Positions 7,727-17,500 of a stretch of DNA of 64,000 nucleotides are shown piece by piece; the first letter of the stretch is position 1, and the number at the start of each line of letters is the position of its first letter. A model generated the notes under the pieces. The model searched no databases. It saw only the letters and a list, made by a program, of their open reading frames with translations, and was not told where the DNA came from. Origin of the DNA: JADKFD01 sp050250665 (lineage in GTDB: Bacteria > Pseudomonadota > Gammaproteobacteria > Xanthomonadales > SZUA-5); the NCBI GenBank assembly GCA_050250665.1, contig JBFWOF010000017.1:1-64000 (forward strand). Direction: 5' to 3'. Position numbers and translations under genes: made by a program.

Positions 7727-9150
7727 CAGGTTTCCAGCACCCAGGTGTCTTTGGTCCCGCCGCCCTGCGAGGAATTGACCACCAGCGAACCCTCGGTCAG
7801 GGCCACTCGGGTCAGGCCACCAGGAACAATGCGGATGCGGTCGCCACCACTGAGCACGAAGGGGCGCAGATCCACATGCCGCGGCGCGATACCCTGTTCG
7901 ACAAAGGTCGGCACGGTGGACAGGGCCAGCGTCGGCTGGGCGATGTAATCGGTGGGCCGGGTCTTCAGCAGCTGGGTGAACTCGGCCAGCTGGGCCTTGC
8001 TGGCATGCGGCCCGACCAGCATGCCGTAGCCGCCGGAGCCATGGACCGCCTTGACCACCAGCTCGTCGAGGTGGGCGAGCACGTACTTGAGATCGTCGGC
8101 CTTGCGGCAATCCCAGGTCGGCACATTCGACAACAGCGGTTCCTCGCCGAGGTAGAAACGGATCATCTCCGGCACGTGGATGTAAACCGCCTTGTCATCG
8201 GCGATGCCGGCGCCGATGCCATTGGTCAGATTGACGTTGCCGGCGCGATAGGCGAAATACAGCCCCGGCACGCCCAGCATCGAGCTCGGATTGAACACCA
8301 GTGGATCGATGAAGTCGTCATCGATCCGGCGATAGATCACATCGACCCGCTCCAGTCCGGAGGTGGTGCGCATGTAGCAGATATCGTTCTGCACCAGCAG
8401 ATCGGCGCCCTCGACCAGATCGATACCCATCTCGTCGGCCAGAAAGGCGTGCTCGTAGTAGGCGCTGTTGTGGATTCCGGGTGTCAGCAGCACCACGGTG
8501 GGCTCGCCCTTGCAGTTGGCGGGCGGCACCGAGCGCAGCGTTTCCAGCAATTCGTCCGGGTAATGCGCCACTGGCGCCACCGAGGCCCGTCGGAACAGGT
8601 CCGGGAACAGCCGCAGCATGACCTCGCGGTTCTCGACCATGTAGGACACGCCCGAGGGCGTGCGGCAATTGTCCTCGAGCACGTAATACTGATCAGGTCC
8701 GGTGCGCACCATGTCGATACCGGCGATCTGGCTGTAGATGCCGGAGGGCACATCGAAGCCGGCCATCTCCGGCCGGAACTGGGCATTGTTGAGCACCAGA
8801 TGTTCAGGCACGCGCCCGGCGCGGATGATCTCGCGATCGTGGTAGACATCATGGATGAAGGCGTTCAGCGCCTTCACCCGCTGTTCCAGACCACGCTTGA
8901 GGTTCTGCCACTCGGCCTGCGCGAGCACCCGCGGGATCAGATCGAAGGGAATCAGGCGTTCCGGGTCGCCGCCGTCGGTGTACACCGCGAAAGTGATGCC
9001 GATGCGTCTGAACAGACTCTCGGCTTCGCGGCGCTTGAGCTCCAGCTGCTGCCTCGGCAGCGATTTCAGCCAGGCATCGACCAGCGCATAGGGCGCACGG
9101 GTCTGGTCTGGCCATCCCATTTCATCAAAGCACTCAGGGGTCCCGCTCAT
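7726..9150 (-). CDS. Circularly permuted ATP-grasp family protein of the Anbu operon
   Basis: A 474-residue protein of the circularly permuted ATP-grasp type 2 family (DUF404/DUF407 region). Visible family blocks are GITFAVYTDGGDPERLIPFD (near residue 50), YVLEDNCRTPSGVSYMVENR (mid-protein), TPGIHNSAYYEHAFLA, and KAVHGSGGYGMLVGP (about 375). Such enzymes are thought to ligate amino or peptidyl groups using ATP; the substrate here is unknown. ATG codons exist at 9171 and 9150. The second is preferred because GGGAG stands six bases ahead of it. It is the first gene of the operon, facing the hydrolase gene at 9344 across a 193-bp divergent region that must hold promoters for both. Confidence 0.88.
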   Translation of the reverse strand: MSGTPECFDEMGWPDQTRAPYALVDAWLKSLPRQQLELKRREAESLFRRIGITFAVYTDGGDPERLIPFDLIPRVLAQAEWQNLKRGLEQRVKALNAFIHDVYHDREIIRAGRVPEHLVLNNAQFRPEMAGFDVPSGIYSQIAGIDMVRTGPDQYYVLEDNCRTPSGVSYMVENREVMLRLFPDLFRRASVAPVAHYPDELLETLRSVPPANCKGEPTVVLLTPGIHNSAYYEHAFLADEMGIDLVEGADLLVQNDICYMRTTSGLERVDVIYRRIDDDFIDPLVFNPSSMLGVPGLYFAYRAGNVNLTNGIGAGIADDKAVYIHVPEMIRFYLGEEPLLSNVPTWDCRKADDLKYVLAHLDELVVKAVHGSGGYGMLVGPHASKAQLAEFTQLLKTRPTDYIAQPTLALSTVPTFVEQGIAPRHVDLRPFVLSGGDRIRIVPGGLTRVALTEGSLVVNSSQGGGTKDTWVLET

Positions 9151-9343
9151 TGATGCTCCCGACAAGTTCATTCAGGTTGCCGACGCGCACGGAGAAGGTC
9201 AAGCGCGACATCATCCGGCGCGCCCGAATGCACCAGACTGGCGCGCGCGGCGACCGCCGCGCACCGACATCGCGCGCCACTGCAGCCTTGAGCAAGTGCA
9301 CCATGGCATCGGGGTACAAGGACATAGCGTCGGAGGGAAGGCA

Positions 9344-10576
9344 ATGACGACAGCAGCAAAAGGGCGCGGCAAGGCCGCTAGCCATCTGGGCGATGATCTG
9401 CGCGGCGCCAGCCGTCTGGCCATCGATGCCGTCTCCGGCGTGACCTCCATCGTCGAGTCCATGCACCGGAACATTTCCGGGCTGGCGCCGGCACTGGGAA
9501 AACCGCGTCAGGGACCGACCAAGGGCATCGCCGGCCTGGTTTACCGCTCGGTGCGTGGCGTCAGCCGACTGGTCGGGCACGGGCTGGATGCCGGCCTGCA
9601 ACTGGCCAAGCCACTGCTCGCCGGCAAGCAGCCACCGCCGATACGCGATGCGGTCGTGGCAGCGCTGAACGGGGTCTTCGGCGATCATCTGGATCGCAGC
9701 GCCAACCCGCTGGCCATCCCGATGCAGTTTCGGCACGGCGCCCAGGCGCTGGAACTCGACGCTGCATCCTTGTCGGCGGCCCTGCCCAATCCTGGCCCGC
9801 ACCTGTTACTCATGCTCCACGGACTGTGCATGAACGATCGCCAATGGCGCCGTGAGGGCCACGATCACGGCGCCGCACTGGCACAGGAGCTGGGCTACAC
9901 ACCCGTGTATCTGCACTACAACAGCGGCCGCCACGTCGCCGAAAACGGCCGCGAATTGTCGGCGATGCTGGAGCAACTGGTGGCTGCCTGGCCGCAGCCG
10001 CTGGAATCGCTGACCCTGCTCGGCCATAGCATGGGGGGTCTGGTCGCCCGCAGCGCCGTACGTCAGGCCAGCGCCAGTGGTCATGGCTGGACCGAACACC
10101 TGCGCGCCATGCTCTTCCTCGGCACGCCACACCATGGCGCACCGCTGGAGCGCGCCGGCAGCTGGGCCGATGCGCTGATCGGGCTCAGCCCCTACAGCGC
10201 CCCCTTGCTGAAACTCGGCGAGAGTCGCAGTGCCGGCATCAAGGATCTGCGTTTCGGTCGACTGATCGATCGTCAAAGCAGCCAGGACCGTCACCGTGAC
10301 ACGCGGGCGCTGGCGCCACTGCCGCCGGATGTCCGCTGCTACGCAGTCGCTGCCACCCGGGCTCCCGCAGCCGAGCATCGACGGCGCTGGCCGGGCGACG
10401 GTCTGGTGCCGGTAGCCAGCGCCCTGGGCGAGCATCGCGATCCGCGACGCTCGCTGGCTTTTCCAGAGGATCACCGCTGGATTGCCCACGAGTGTGGCCA
10501 TTTCGATCTGCTCAGCCGAGCCGACGTTTACGCCCGGATGCGCGGCTGGCTGGCGGCGGAGCGGTCGGCCGGCTGA
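9344..10576 (+). CDS. Alpha/beta-hydrolase, PGAP1/lipase-like
   Basis: A 410-residue protein with an alpha/beta-hydrolase domain in the C-terminal two thirds. The oxyanion-side block is LLMLHGLCMND at about 155-165. The nucleophile elbow GHSMGG puts Ser at 229. FLGTPHHGAP follows, as in PGAP1-like and triacylglycerol lipase-like esterases. Candidate acid and His residues lie in the C-terminal part (GDGLVPVASA and HFDLLS). Residues 1-140 have no recognised domain and no signal peptide. The ATG at 9344 follows GGAGGGAAGG; the frame is open further upstream but has no better site. The substrate is unknown, probably an ester or lipid. Confidence 0.8.
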   Translation: MTTAAKGRGKAASHLGDDLRGASRLAIDAVSGVTSIVESMHRNISGLAPALGKPRQGPTKGIAGLVYRSVRGVSRLVGHGLDAGLQLAKPLLAGKQPPPIRDAVVAALNGVFGDHLDRSANPLAIPMQFRHGAQALELDAASLSAALPNPGPHLLLMLHGLCMNDRQWRREGHDHGAALAQELGYTPVYLHYNSGRHVAENGRELSAMLEQLVAAWPQPLESLTLLGHSMGGLVARSAVRQASASGHGWTEHLRAMLFLGTPHHGAPLERAGSWADALIGLSPYSAPLLKLGESRSAGIKDLRFGRLIDRQSSQDRHRDTRALAPLPPDVRCYAVAATRAPAAEHRRRWPGDGLVPVASALGEHRDPRRSLAFPEDHRWIAHECGHFDLLSRADVYARMRGWLAAERSAG

Positions 10577-10672
10577 ACCGCCGCTGTCAACGCGGACTCA
10601 GCTAACGGGAACTTCACGCGCGAGAGCTCACGACTTCGCAAGACTTCGCGACGATCTGTAACGGAGACTTCC

Positions 10673-11716
10673 ATGCGCGAACTGCTCGTGCTGCCCTTGC
10701 TGCTCGCGGCCCTTGCCGCGCCCATCCATGCCCTGGCCGAGGCGCCGCCCACCCCGGATTCCGCCAGCGCCACGCTGCCTGCGGAGCAGGAAATCCCGGC
10801 CAGCGGGCAGATGATGGACGCCATCGTGGTCAGCGGCGAATTGCCCGGCCCCGGGTTGTGGCGTATCTCCAAGGGCGAGCATTTCATGTGGGTGCTCGGC
10901 ACCCAGTACCCGCTGCCCAAGCGCATGAAATGGGTCTCGCGCGAGGTAGAACAGGCGGTGATCGAATCCCAGGAAGTGCTGCTGCCGACCAAGGCCAGCC
11001 TGACCGCCAAGATCGGCTGGTTCAAGGGCATGCTGCTGCTGCCGGCTGCAATGGGCTCGCGCAAGAACCCGGACAAGGAGAAACTGGTCGATGTGGTGCC
11101 ACCCGAGCTGTATGCGCGCTGGCTGCCGCTGAAGGCCAAGTACATCGGACGCAGCCGCAGCATCGAGAAGCAGCGACCGCTGTTTGCCTCGCAGAAGCTC
11201 TACGAGAAGGCCATCAAGCGTGCCGGCCTCAGCAACGACAGCATCGTCTATCCGCTGGTCAAGAAGACTGCCAAGAAGCACGAGATTCCGATGATCAGTC
11301 CGGAGATCAAGATCGACATCGGCGATCCCAAGCAGGCCATCAAGGATTTCGCCAAGACCAGCCTGGATGACCTCGATTGCTTCGCCAAGACTCTGGATCG
11401 CCTGGAAACCGATCTCGACACCATGCGCGACCGCGCCAATGCCTGGGCCACCGGTGATATCGAAGCCCTGCGCGGCCTGCCCTTCTCGGATCAGAATCAG
11501 GCCTGCGCCGATGCCATCCTGAAGTCTCAGGTCACCCGCGAACGCGGCCTCGACGATCTCTTCGAGCGCCTCAAGGACGCCTGGCTGGACGCTGCCGAAA
11601 CGGCCATGGCCAAGAACCAGATCACCTTCGCCATCTTACCGATGTCGATGATCCTGCGCCCGGACGGTTACGTCGAAGCCCTGCGGGCGCGAGGTTATGA
11701 GGTCGAGGAGCCATGA
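10673..11716 (+). CDS. TraB/GumN family secreted protein
   Basis: A 347-residue protein with an N-terminal signal peptide (MRELLVLPLLLAALAAPIHALA) and a TraB/GumN domain. Family blocks include GLWRISKGEHFMWVLGTQYPLP near residue 60 and a C-terminal ITFAILPMSMI strand that matches the usual GxxHL/PxxxL core region in altered form. The family is thought to be an erythromycin-esterase-related putative metal hydrolase fold; the function is not established. It sits alone 96 bp after the hydrolase gene, with GGAGACTTCC before the ATG. GumN homologues are often encoded near xanthomonad polysaccharide genes, but no gum cluster is adjacent here. Confidence 0.8.
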   Translation: MRELLVLPLLLAALAAPIHALAEAPPTPDSASATLPAEQEIPASGQMMDAIVVSGELPGPGLWRISKGEHFMWVLGTQYPLPKRMKWVSREVEQAVIESQEVLLPTKASLTAKIGWFKGMLLLPAAMGSRKNPDKEKLVDVVPPELYARWLPLKAKYIGRSRSIEKQRPLFASQKLYEKAIKRAGLSNDSIVYPLVKKTAKKHEIPMISPEIKIDIGDPKQAIKDFAKTSLDDLDCFAKTLDRLETDLDTMRDRANAWATGDIEALRGLPFSDQNQACADAILKSQVTRERGLDDLFERLKDAWLDAAETAMAKNQITFAILPMSMILRPDGYVEALRARGYEVEEP

Positions 11717-11756
11717 GGCCGCGGTGCCTGAGTCAAGGGCCACGGGGCAAAGCCGG

Positions 11757-11853
11757 CGTCATTGCGAGGAACGGAGAGACAAAGCAATCCAGCGCTCTTG
11801 ACGATTTGCCTCTGGATTGCTTCCCCCGGATCAAGTCCGGGGTCGCAATGACG
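11757..11853. repeat. Inner palindromic element, copy 2 (reverse orientation)
   Basis: The arms at 11757-11792 and 11812-11853 carry the same CGTCATTGCGA and AGCAATCCAG ends as the element at 3419-3513. Here the CCCCGGATCAAGTCCGGGG hairpin is in the right arm, so the copy is inverted relative to the first. It begins 40 bp after the TraB/GumN stop codon and occupies part of a 416-bp gene-free gap. Confidence 0.85.
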
Positions 11854-11969
11854 CCGGTACAAGGTCACCGCGCAGGTGATGCAAGAGGAATCGTAGGCCA
11901 GGTCCGCGCGCCCGCTTGCCCGCGCTGAGCGCAGCGACGGCAAGCGCGCGGCGCTCGGCGATCCAAGCT

Positions 11970-12043
11970 GTGGAGGGCGCCGCGCTGCGGCGCCGCTTTG
12001 CTTTAAAGATCAAGAGCGGCCGCGCAGGCGCGCGGCCCTCCAC
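11970..12043. repeat. Imperfect long hairpin related to the 35-bp array
   Basis: The left arm TGTGGAGGGCGCCGCGCTGC (11970 on) pairs imperfectly with the right arm ending GCGCGGCCCTCCACA (to 12043) across a short AT-richer loop near 12000. It is a single-copy version of the repeat at 5646-5836. The rest of the 11717-12132 gap shows no gene. Confidence 0.8.
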
Positions 12044-12132
12044 AAAGTCGCTCGGTGCTTGTCAGGTTTGATGCGTTCCCCTGAGCTCCGCATCCACCAT
12101 AATGAGGATCAGCCGCAAACCCGAGCCCGCCC

Positions 12133-12651
12133 ATGCTGAGTCTGCCCGCCATCGTCCTGCTGCTGTCCCTTGGCGCCTCCGGCGATATCTACCGCTGCGC
12201 CGATTCCAATGGCGCACTCAGCTATCAGGACAAGCCTTGCGCCAGCGGCGCTTCAGCACGACTGGCCGCCTCCGGCAGCGACGCCGCAGCCACTCAGCGC
12301 GCATTGCAACAGTGGCTGGATCAGCATCGAGACCGGGCTGCTGCATCGCCGCGTCCCGCAGCTGCGCCAGCGAGGGTTCCGCTGACTTTCGGCGGCCCCG
12401 TCAGCGAAGCCCAGCTGGCGATGTGCTCCGAGCGCTTCCTCGGCTGCGCCCACGGCCAGGCCGAGGTCATGGACACCTGCGTGGCCCGCCTGCCACGCTG
12501 TTCGGCCAAGGTCGGCTCCGGTTGCTGCCCGCAAGCCTGTGTCAGCCGTTATCAGGCACTGCGGCAGGCCGGCAAACCGCTGGCGCTCTCGGTCAAGCTG
12601 GCACTGCTGGACCCGGATGCGCCGGCTTGCGGGGTTTTCCGGAAAGACTGA
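12133..12651 (+). CDS. DUF4124-type small secreted protein
   Basis: A 172-residue protein with a short signal-like hydrophobic start (MLSLPAIVLLLSLGASG) followed directly by a DUF4124-like module, DIYRCADSNGALSYQDKPC, at about 18-36. A cysteine-rich C-terminal part (CSERFLGCAHGQ, CVARLPRCS, GCCPQACV) suggests disulfides in the periplasm. DUF4124 proteins have no defined activity. A second DUF4124 protein follows 137 bp later on the same strand; both may be processed and exported. It is not obviously similar to that neighbour outside the N-terminal module. Confidence 0.7.
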   Translation: MLSLPAIVLLLSLGASGDIYRCADSNGALSYQDKPCASGASARLAASGSDAAATQRALQQWLDQHRDRAAASPRPAAAPARVPLTFGGPVSEAQLAMCSERFLGCAHGQAEVMDTCVARLPRCSAKVGSGCCPQACVSRYQALRQAGKPLALSVKLALLDPDAPACGVFRKD

Positions 12652-12788
12652 ATTCATGTCTCCGCCTGACTTCCAGCCCCGATTCCTGAGCCGTCCATCG
12701 GTGCTTGAATGCCGCTGCTCAGCCGCGGTTGCACGCTGAACCTGGATGATGTTGCACTTAACCTCCATCCGATCATTGCGGGAGCATC

Positions 12789-13544
12789 ATGAAACGGTAT
12801 TCCTTGCTGATTCGCTGGGCACGCGTCGGTTGGCTGCTGGCAGCGTTGCTGCCTATGTCACCGCTGGCCGCCCAGCAGGTCTACAAGTGCAAGGATGCCA
12901 GTGGCAATCCCGTGTTTTCGCAAAGCCCCTGCTCAGCGGACCCTGCTGCCGTGGAAACGGTGGACACGTCTCGAGCGTTGAAGACCGGCAGCGGAGGTCC
13001 TGTCGCAGATGCCGCTGACGATGCTGACTCGTGCGCGGCAAAAGAGCAGGAAATCAGTCGGCAGTACGCGGCGGCGAACGCCAAGCTGGAGCGACAGATT
13101 GCCGAGCTCGGCAGCGAGGACGCTGCCTTGTCCAGGGAACTCGGCACGCGCAAGGACGAGCTGAGACAGGCTGAGATCGACGAGCTGGTCAAGACGCGAA
13201 TGGAATGTGCACAGCCCCAGGCCCTGCCGACCGTGGTTGATCAAGGCGCGCCTGCGCCGGCCGATGCGCCGCCGTTGTATTCCTGGCACTGCATTGCCGA
13301 GAACGGGGTGGTGTTTTACCGCCATGACGGTTGCCCGGCGACGATCCGTGATCGCCCAGCCAACCCGCAGCTGATACCGGAAGCCCGAACCCAGCCCTTG
13401 CAGGAGATGTCAGTCCGCGCCGTACAGGTGGCCCGCAAGCAAGCCTGCGAACAGATCATGGCACCGGAAGCCAGCAAGCGCTGGGGCAGCAATCGGGACG
13501 AGAAACCGCAGGCCGGCAAGGACGAGTGCAGCGAACAGCCCTGA
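12789..13544 (+). CDS. DUF4124 domain protein with coiled-coil middle
   Basis: A 251-residue protein with a signal peptide (about 1-30, ending SPLAAQQ) and a DUF4124 module starting VYKCKDASGNPVFSQSPC. A charged heptad-like region at about 80-140 (EISRQYAAANAKLERQIAEL) probably forms a coiled coil. A second module-like stretch, SWHCIAENGVVFYRHDGCP, follows at about 165-185, so the domain may be duplicated. The ATG at 12789 follows GGGAG. It is likely periplasmic; the role is unknown. Confidence 0.75.
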   Translation: MKRYSLLIRWARVGWLLAALLPMSPLAAQQVYKCKDASGNPVFSQSPCSADPAAVETVDTSRALKTGSGGPVADAADDADSCAAKEQEISRQYAAANAKLERQIAELGSEDAALSRELGTRKDELRQAEIDELVKTRMECAQPQALPTVVDQGAPAPADAPPLYSWHCIAENGVVFYRHDGCPATIRDRPANPQLIPEARTQPLQEMSVRAVQVARKQACEQIMAPEASKRWGSNRDEKPQAGKDECSEQP

Positions 13545-13553
13545 CCGGGCCAG

Positions 13554-13946
13554 TCAGCGCTCCTGGCGCGCTTCGCGCAGCTGGAAGATGTTTCCCTCGG
13601 GATCGACTGCATTGCAGGCGCGGAAGCCGCGGCCCTCCCAGCGCTCACCCAGCACTTCGCCACCGTGTGCTGCAGCGACCACTGCCGCTGCATCCAGCGA
13701 TGGCACGGTGAAGAAGAACTTCAACGCCGCTTCCTCGCGCCGTTCGGGCGGTGAGCTGATCTCGAAGCTGTCGGCGATATGCCTGGGTATGGCGTGGATC
13801 ACCAGCTGCAGTCCGGGCACTTCAAGCACCGCGATGTCCTCGCGCGCATGAATTTCGCCCAGGCCCAGCAGTGCCTGATAGAAGGCACTGAGTTGCTTCA
13901 GGTCCTTGGCGTAGATGAACAGACCAGCTGCTGAGGGACCGGCCAT
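13554..13946 (-). CDS. VOC/glyoxalase-like protein
   Basis: A 130-residue single vicinal-oxygen-chelate domain protein. It starts MAGPSAAGLFIYAKDLKQLS, with the typical beta-strand then a YQALLGL helix; the C-terminus has AVDPEGNIFQLRE, the usual final strand. The ATG at 13946 follows AGGAG, and alternatives at 13970 and 13991 are less well supported. VOC proteins include glyoxalase I, dioxygenases and resistance proteins; metal-ligand residues are not clear enough to choose. It converges with the DUF4124 gene with only nine bases between stops. Confidence 0.78.
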   Translation of the reverse strand: MAGPSAAGLFIYAKDLKQLSAFYQALLGLGEIHAREDIAVLEVPGLQLVIHAIPRHIADSFEISSPPERREEAALKFFFTVPSLDAAAVVAAAHGGEVLGERWEGRGFRACNAVDPEGNIFQLREARQER

Positions 13947-14172
13947 TAGGAACTCCTGATGGGTAGTCATGGAAAAACGAGCTGGCGGCAAGATCGGCTC
14001 GCCGGCTCACGATGATCGTTGGTGCGCGCGTCCAATTCAAATCCGGGGCGCACGCTGGCGCCGAAACGGCCACACGATCTGGCGTCTTCATTCAGCCGAC
14101 GATAGGCTCGGTTCCACGCACCCGGATCCTCCACGGACCTTGATCCCGAATCCTTCGACCCGGAGTCGCTGC

Positions 14173-14355
14173 ATGCGCCTTGGTCTGGCCGATCGGGACA
14201 GCGCTGCTCCGGTACAGGAGGACACGCTGTTCCAGGCCGGCTCGGTCAGCAAACCGGTGGCCGCCTTTGGCGCCCGCAAGCACTACCGCAGGGCACTCAG
14301 CATCGACCCGGAATTTGCCAGCGCCAAGACGGCGCTGCTGGAATTGGGTGATTGA
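14173..14355 (+). pseudogene. Remnant of a serine beta-lactamase-related/TPR protein
   Basis: The frame from 14173 reads GLADRDSAAPVQEDTLFQAGSVSK, which matches the N-terminal part of class C beta-lactamase-related hydrolases, including the SxxK active-site motif (SVSK). It then jumps within a few residues to HYRRALSIDPEFASAKTALLEL, a TPR-like C-terminal helix pair. The whole catalytic middle (YxN and HxG regions) is missing, as if hundreds of codons were deleted. No start with a ribosome site is seen and the upstream part from 13947 gives no matching frame. The product, if any, would be about 60 residues and inactive. It lies beside the 3' end of tRNA-Thr. Confidence 0.7.
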
Positions 14356-14377
14356 GGCAATCAGCCACTGCAAGCGC

Positions 14378-14453
14378 TGGTGCCGGCGATAGGACTTGAA
14401 CCTACAACCTACTGATTACAAATCAGTTGCTCTACCAATTGAGCTACGCCGGC
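14378..14453 (-). tRNA. tRNA-Thr (anticodon UGU)
   Basis: On the minus strand it folds as a full cloverleaf: acceptor GCCGGCG/CGCCGGC, D-arm GCTC/GAGC, anticodon stem ACTGA/TCAGT with loop TTTGTAA (anticodon TGT), variable AGGTT, and TTCAAGT T-loop. The discriminator is A and CCA is encoded at 14378-14380. It decodes ACA and, with wobble, ACG or ACU codons. No other tRNA is adjacent. Confidence 0.97.
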
Positions 14454-14508
14454 TTTAAGCCGCGGGATTGTACCTGTTCGCACTGTCCGGGGAAAACGCG
14501 AATCTGCG

Positions 14509-17500
14509 TCAGGGGTTCAGGAATCGCTGGGCCAGATCCTCGGCGCTGAGGGCTTCACTGATCAGGAATCCCTGGAAGAAATCGCAACCCTGGGCCCTGA
14601 GGAAATTCAGCTGCTCGATGTTCTCCACGCCTTCGGCCAGCACATCCAGATGCAGGGTGTGGGCGAGGCCGATGATGGCGGAGGCGATTTCGGCGCCGCC
14701 GGCGTGCGCCGGGATGTCGGCGACGAAACTGCGGTCGATCTTCAGCGTATCCAGCGGCAATCGCTTGAGATAGGCCAGCGAGCTGTAGCCAGTGCCGAAA
14801 TCATCGATGGCGACGCGCACGCCCAGGCTGCGCAGAGCATGCAGGGTGCCGAGCACCATGTTGCCGTGCTCCATCAGCATCGATTCGGTGACTTCCAGTT
14901 CCAGTGCATCAGGATCCAGACCGGTATCGGACAGCACCCGGGTCAGGCGGTCTGGAAACTCCAGCTGCCGCAGCTGCCGGGCCGAGAGATTGACCGCCAA
15001 CCGCAGATCAGGCGCACAGCTGCGGCGCCAGCGCTGCACCTGTCGGCAGGCGGTTTCCATGACCCAGTCGCCCAGAGCTCCGATCAACCCGGTTTCCTCA
15101 GCCAGGCCGATGAATCGACCCGGCAGGATCATGGCCTGTCCGGGCGGCTGCCAGCGCACCAGCGCCTCCACGCCCATCACCGCGCCGCTTTGACAATCCA
15201 GCAGCGGCTGGTAGTGAACCACGAACTCACCTCGGGTCAGGGCATGGCGCAGGCGGCCCTCCAGTTCCAGACGATCGCTGGCGGCTGCGATCAGTCCGGG
15301 GGTGTAGAAATGAAAGGTATTGCGGCCCAGATCCTTGGCGCCGTAAAGGGCAGCGTCGGCGCAACGCACCAGATCGGTGGCGGTGGTGCCGTCTTCCGGA
15401 TACAGGCTGATGCCGATGCTGGCGTTGGCGAAGACCTCGTGGCCACTGGGCAGATGGAAGGGTTCCGACAGGCAGTTCAGCAGATCACTGGCAACGTTAC
15501 CCGCCGAGCGCGCGGTACCGACGTTTTCAACGATGGCGAGGAACTCGTCGCCACCCAGACGGGCCACGGTGTCACTGAGCTTGGACGCGCGCCGGAAGCG
15601 CTCGCCGACCGCACACAGCAATTCGTCGCCTACCTGGTGCCCCAGACTGTCATTGACGTTCTTGAAGCGGTCCATGTCGATGAACAGCAGCGCCAAGCGC
15701 CGCCCGTCCTGTTCGGCGCGTTCGATGGCGTATTCCAGGCGCGACTGCGCCAGCAAGCGGTTGGGCAGACCGGTCAGCGGATCAAAATGCGCCAGCTTGG
15801 CCAGATCGGCCTCGGTTTGCTTCAGTCGGGTGATGTCGGTCACTACACCCACATAATGTTGCGGGCGTCCGGCTTCATCGCGGACGACGCTGATGGTCAG
15901 CCATTCCGGATAAACCTCGCCGCCGCAACGGCGACTCCAGATTTCGCCCTGCCAATGACCGGTGCCCAGCAGTTCGCTCCACATGGATTGATAGAACTCG
16001 GGATCGTGGCGTCCCGACTGCAGCATGCGCGGGTTCTGACCCAGCAGCTGCTCTTCGGAGTAACCGGTGATCTCGCAATAGGCGCGATTGACGGCAATGA
16101 TCCTGGCCTCCAGATCGGTCACCAGCACGCCATCATGGGTACTGTCGATCACGGCGGCGGACAGCCGCAGTCGCTCTTCAGCCTGCTTGCGCCCATCGAT
16201 GTCCAGCAGGATACCGACCATGCCGTCGATTTCACCGCCGGCGCCCCGGCGCGGCCGACCGATGGTCGCCACCCAACGCGGAGCGGCATCGTCCTTGACC
16301 ACGCGATACTCGATGGCCAGGGCGCTGCCCTTGGCATAAGCATGCCGAATCTCGGCATCGACCCAGGCGCGGTCCTGCAGATGGACCACGGCCATCCAAC
16401 GCTCATGACTGGCCTCGTCAGTGGCCGGGTCCAATCCCAACAAGCGGAACTGCTGTTCCGACCAGATGCTGCGAGTGTCCGGGTTCCACTCCCAGGCACC
16501 GGCGTTGGCGCCCTCAAGCGCCATGCGATTGCGCTGCTCGCTGTTGAGCAGTGCCTCGACGTTGCGCTGCTGTTCGACGGCCGCGCCCAGTGCGGCAGCG
16601 GTCAGACGCAGCACCCGTTCCTCGGCCGGACTCCATTGGCGCAGACTGCGCACCGCGTCCAGACCCAGAAAACCCCAGAGGCAGCCACGCAGATTCACCG
16701 GAACCGCAATCAGGCTGAGAATCTGCTGCTGCTCGAGCAGATCGCGCTCGGATTCGGGGAAACTGGAAACCGCTCCGTTGATGCTTTCGTCTTCGCGCAA
16801 CTGCGATAGCCAACGCGGATACAGTCGCTCGAACTCGACATCCTGCAGATCCGGATTGTCCTGCTGTGGCTCAATCCCGGGTCGGCACCATTCGAACCGC
16901 TGGCTGGCCAGTATCATGCCGTCGCCGGAGTGGGTTTCAAAGATGTAGACCCGGTCCGCCCCCATGCCCTCACCCAGGCGCTTGAGCACAGCCAGGATCC
17001 GTTCCGGCAAGGGCGCAGCCGTCAGCAGTCCAGGCACGGCCGTGGCGGCCAGTTCCAGCGCCAGCTCGGCGCGCTTGCGCTCGGTGACGTCCAGCAGTAC
17101 GCCGACGTAGGCCCGCGGCTCGCCATCATCGCCGCGCTCAACCCAGGTGTGATCCTCCACCCAGCGCCACTCGCCTTGGCCCTTGCGCAAGCGGTATTCC
17201 TGATGAAAGCGGCTGCGCCCGAGACTGCTGTGGCGCTGGACCTCGGCAGAGACCCGCACCAGATCGTCAGGATGAATCAGTTCCGAGAACAGGGGCTCGC
17301 CGCGCTGCAGGGCGTCCGGATCAAGGCCCCAGTGTCGGACATTGTCGGATACCAGCTCGACCGGCCAACCGGGCGCAGCCAACCAGCGGAAACCTACCGC
17401 CTCGGTGTGCTGCAGGATGTCGCCGAGTGCCGCGAGCCGCTCAACTGAAACGACGTCGAGCGCGGAGGCATTGCCTGGATTCATGGTCGCAAGCTCCAGC

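Noticed and set aside
14378..14453. An integrated genomic island at tRNA-Thr
   Set aside because: No integrase and no repeated 3' tRNA end were found nearby; only a decayed gene lies beside it.
14650..16809. A 719-residue plus-strand frame
   Set aside because: Antisense of the GGDEF-EAL gene; that strand holds all the domain signatures.
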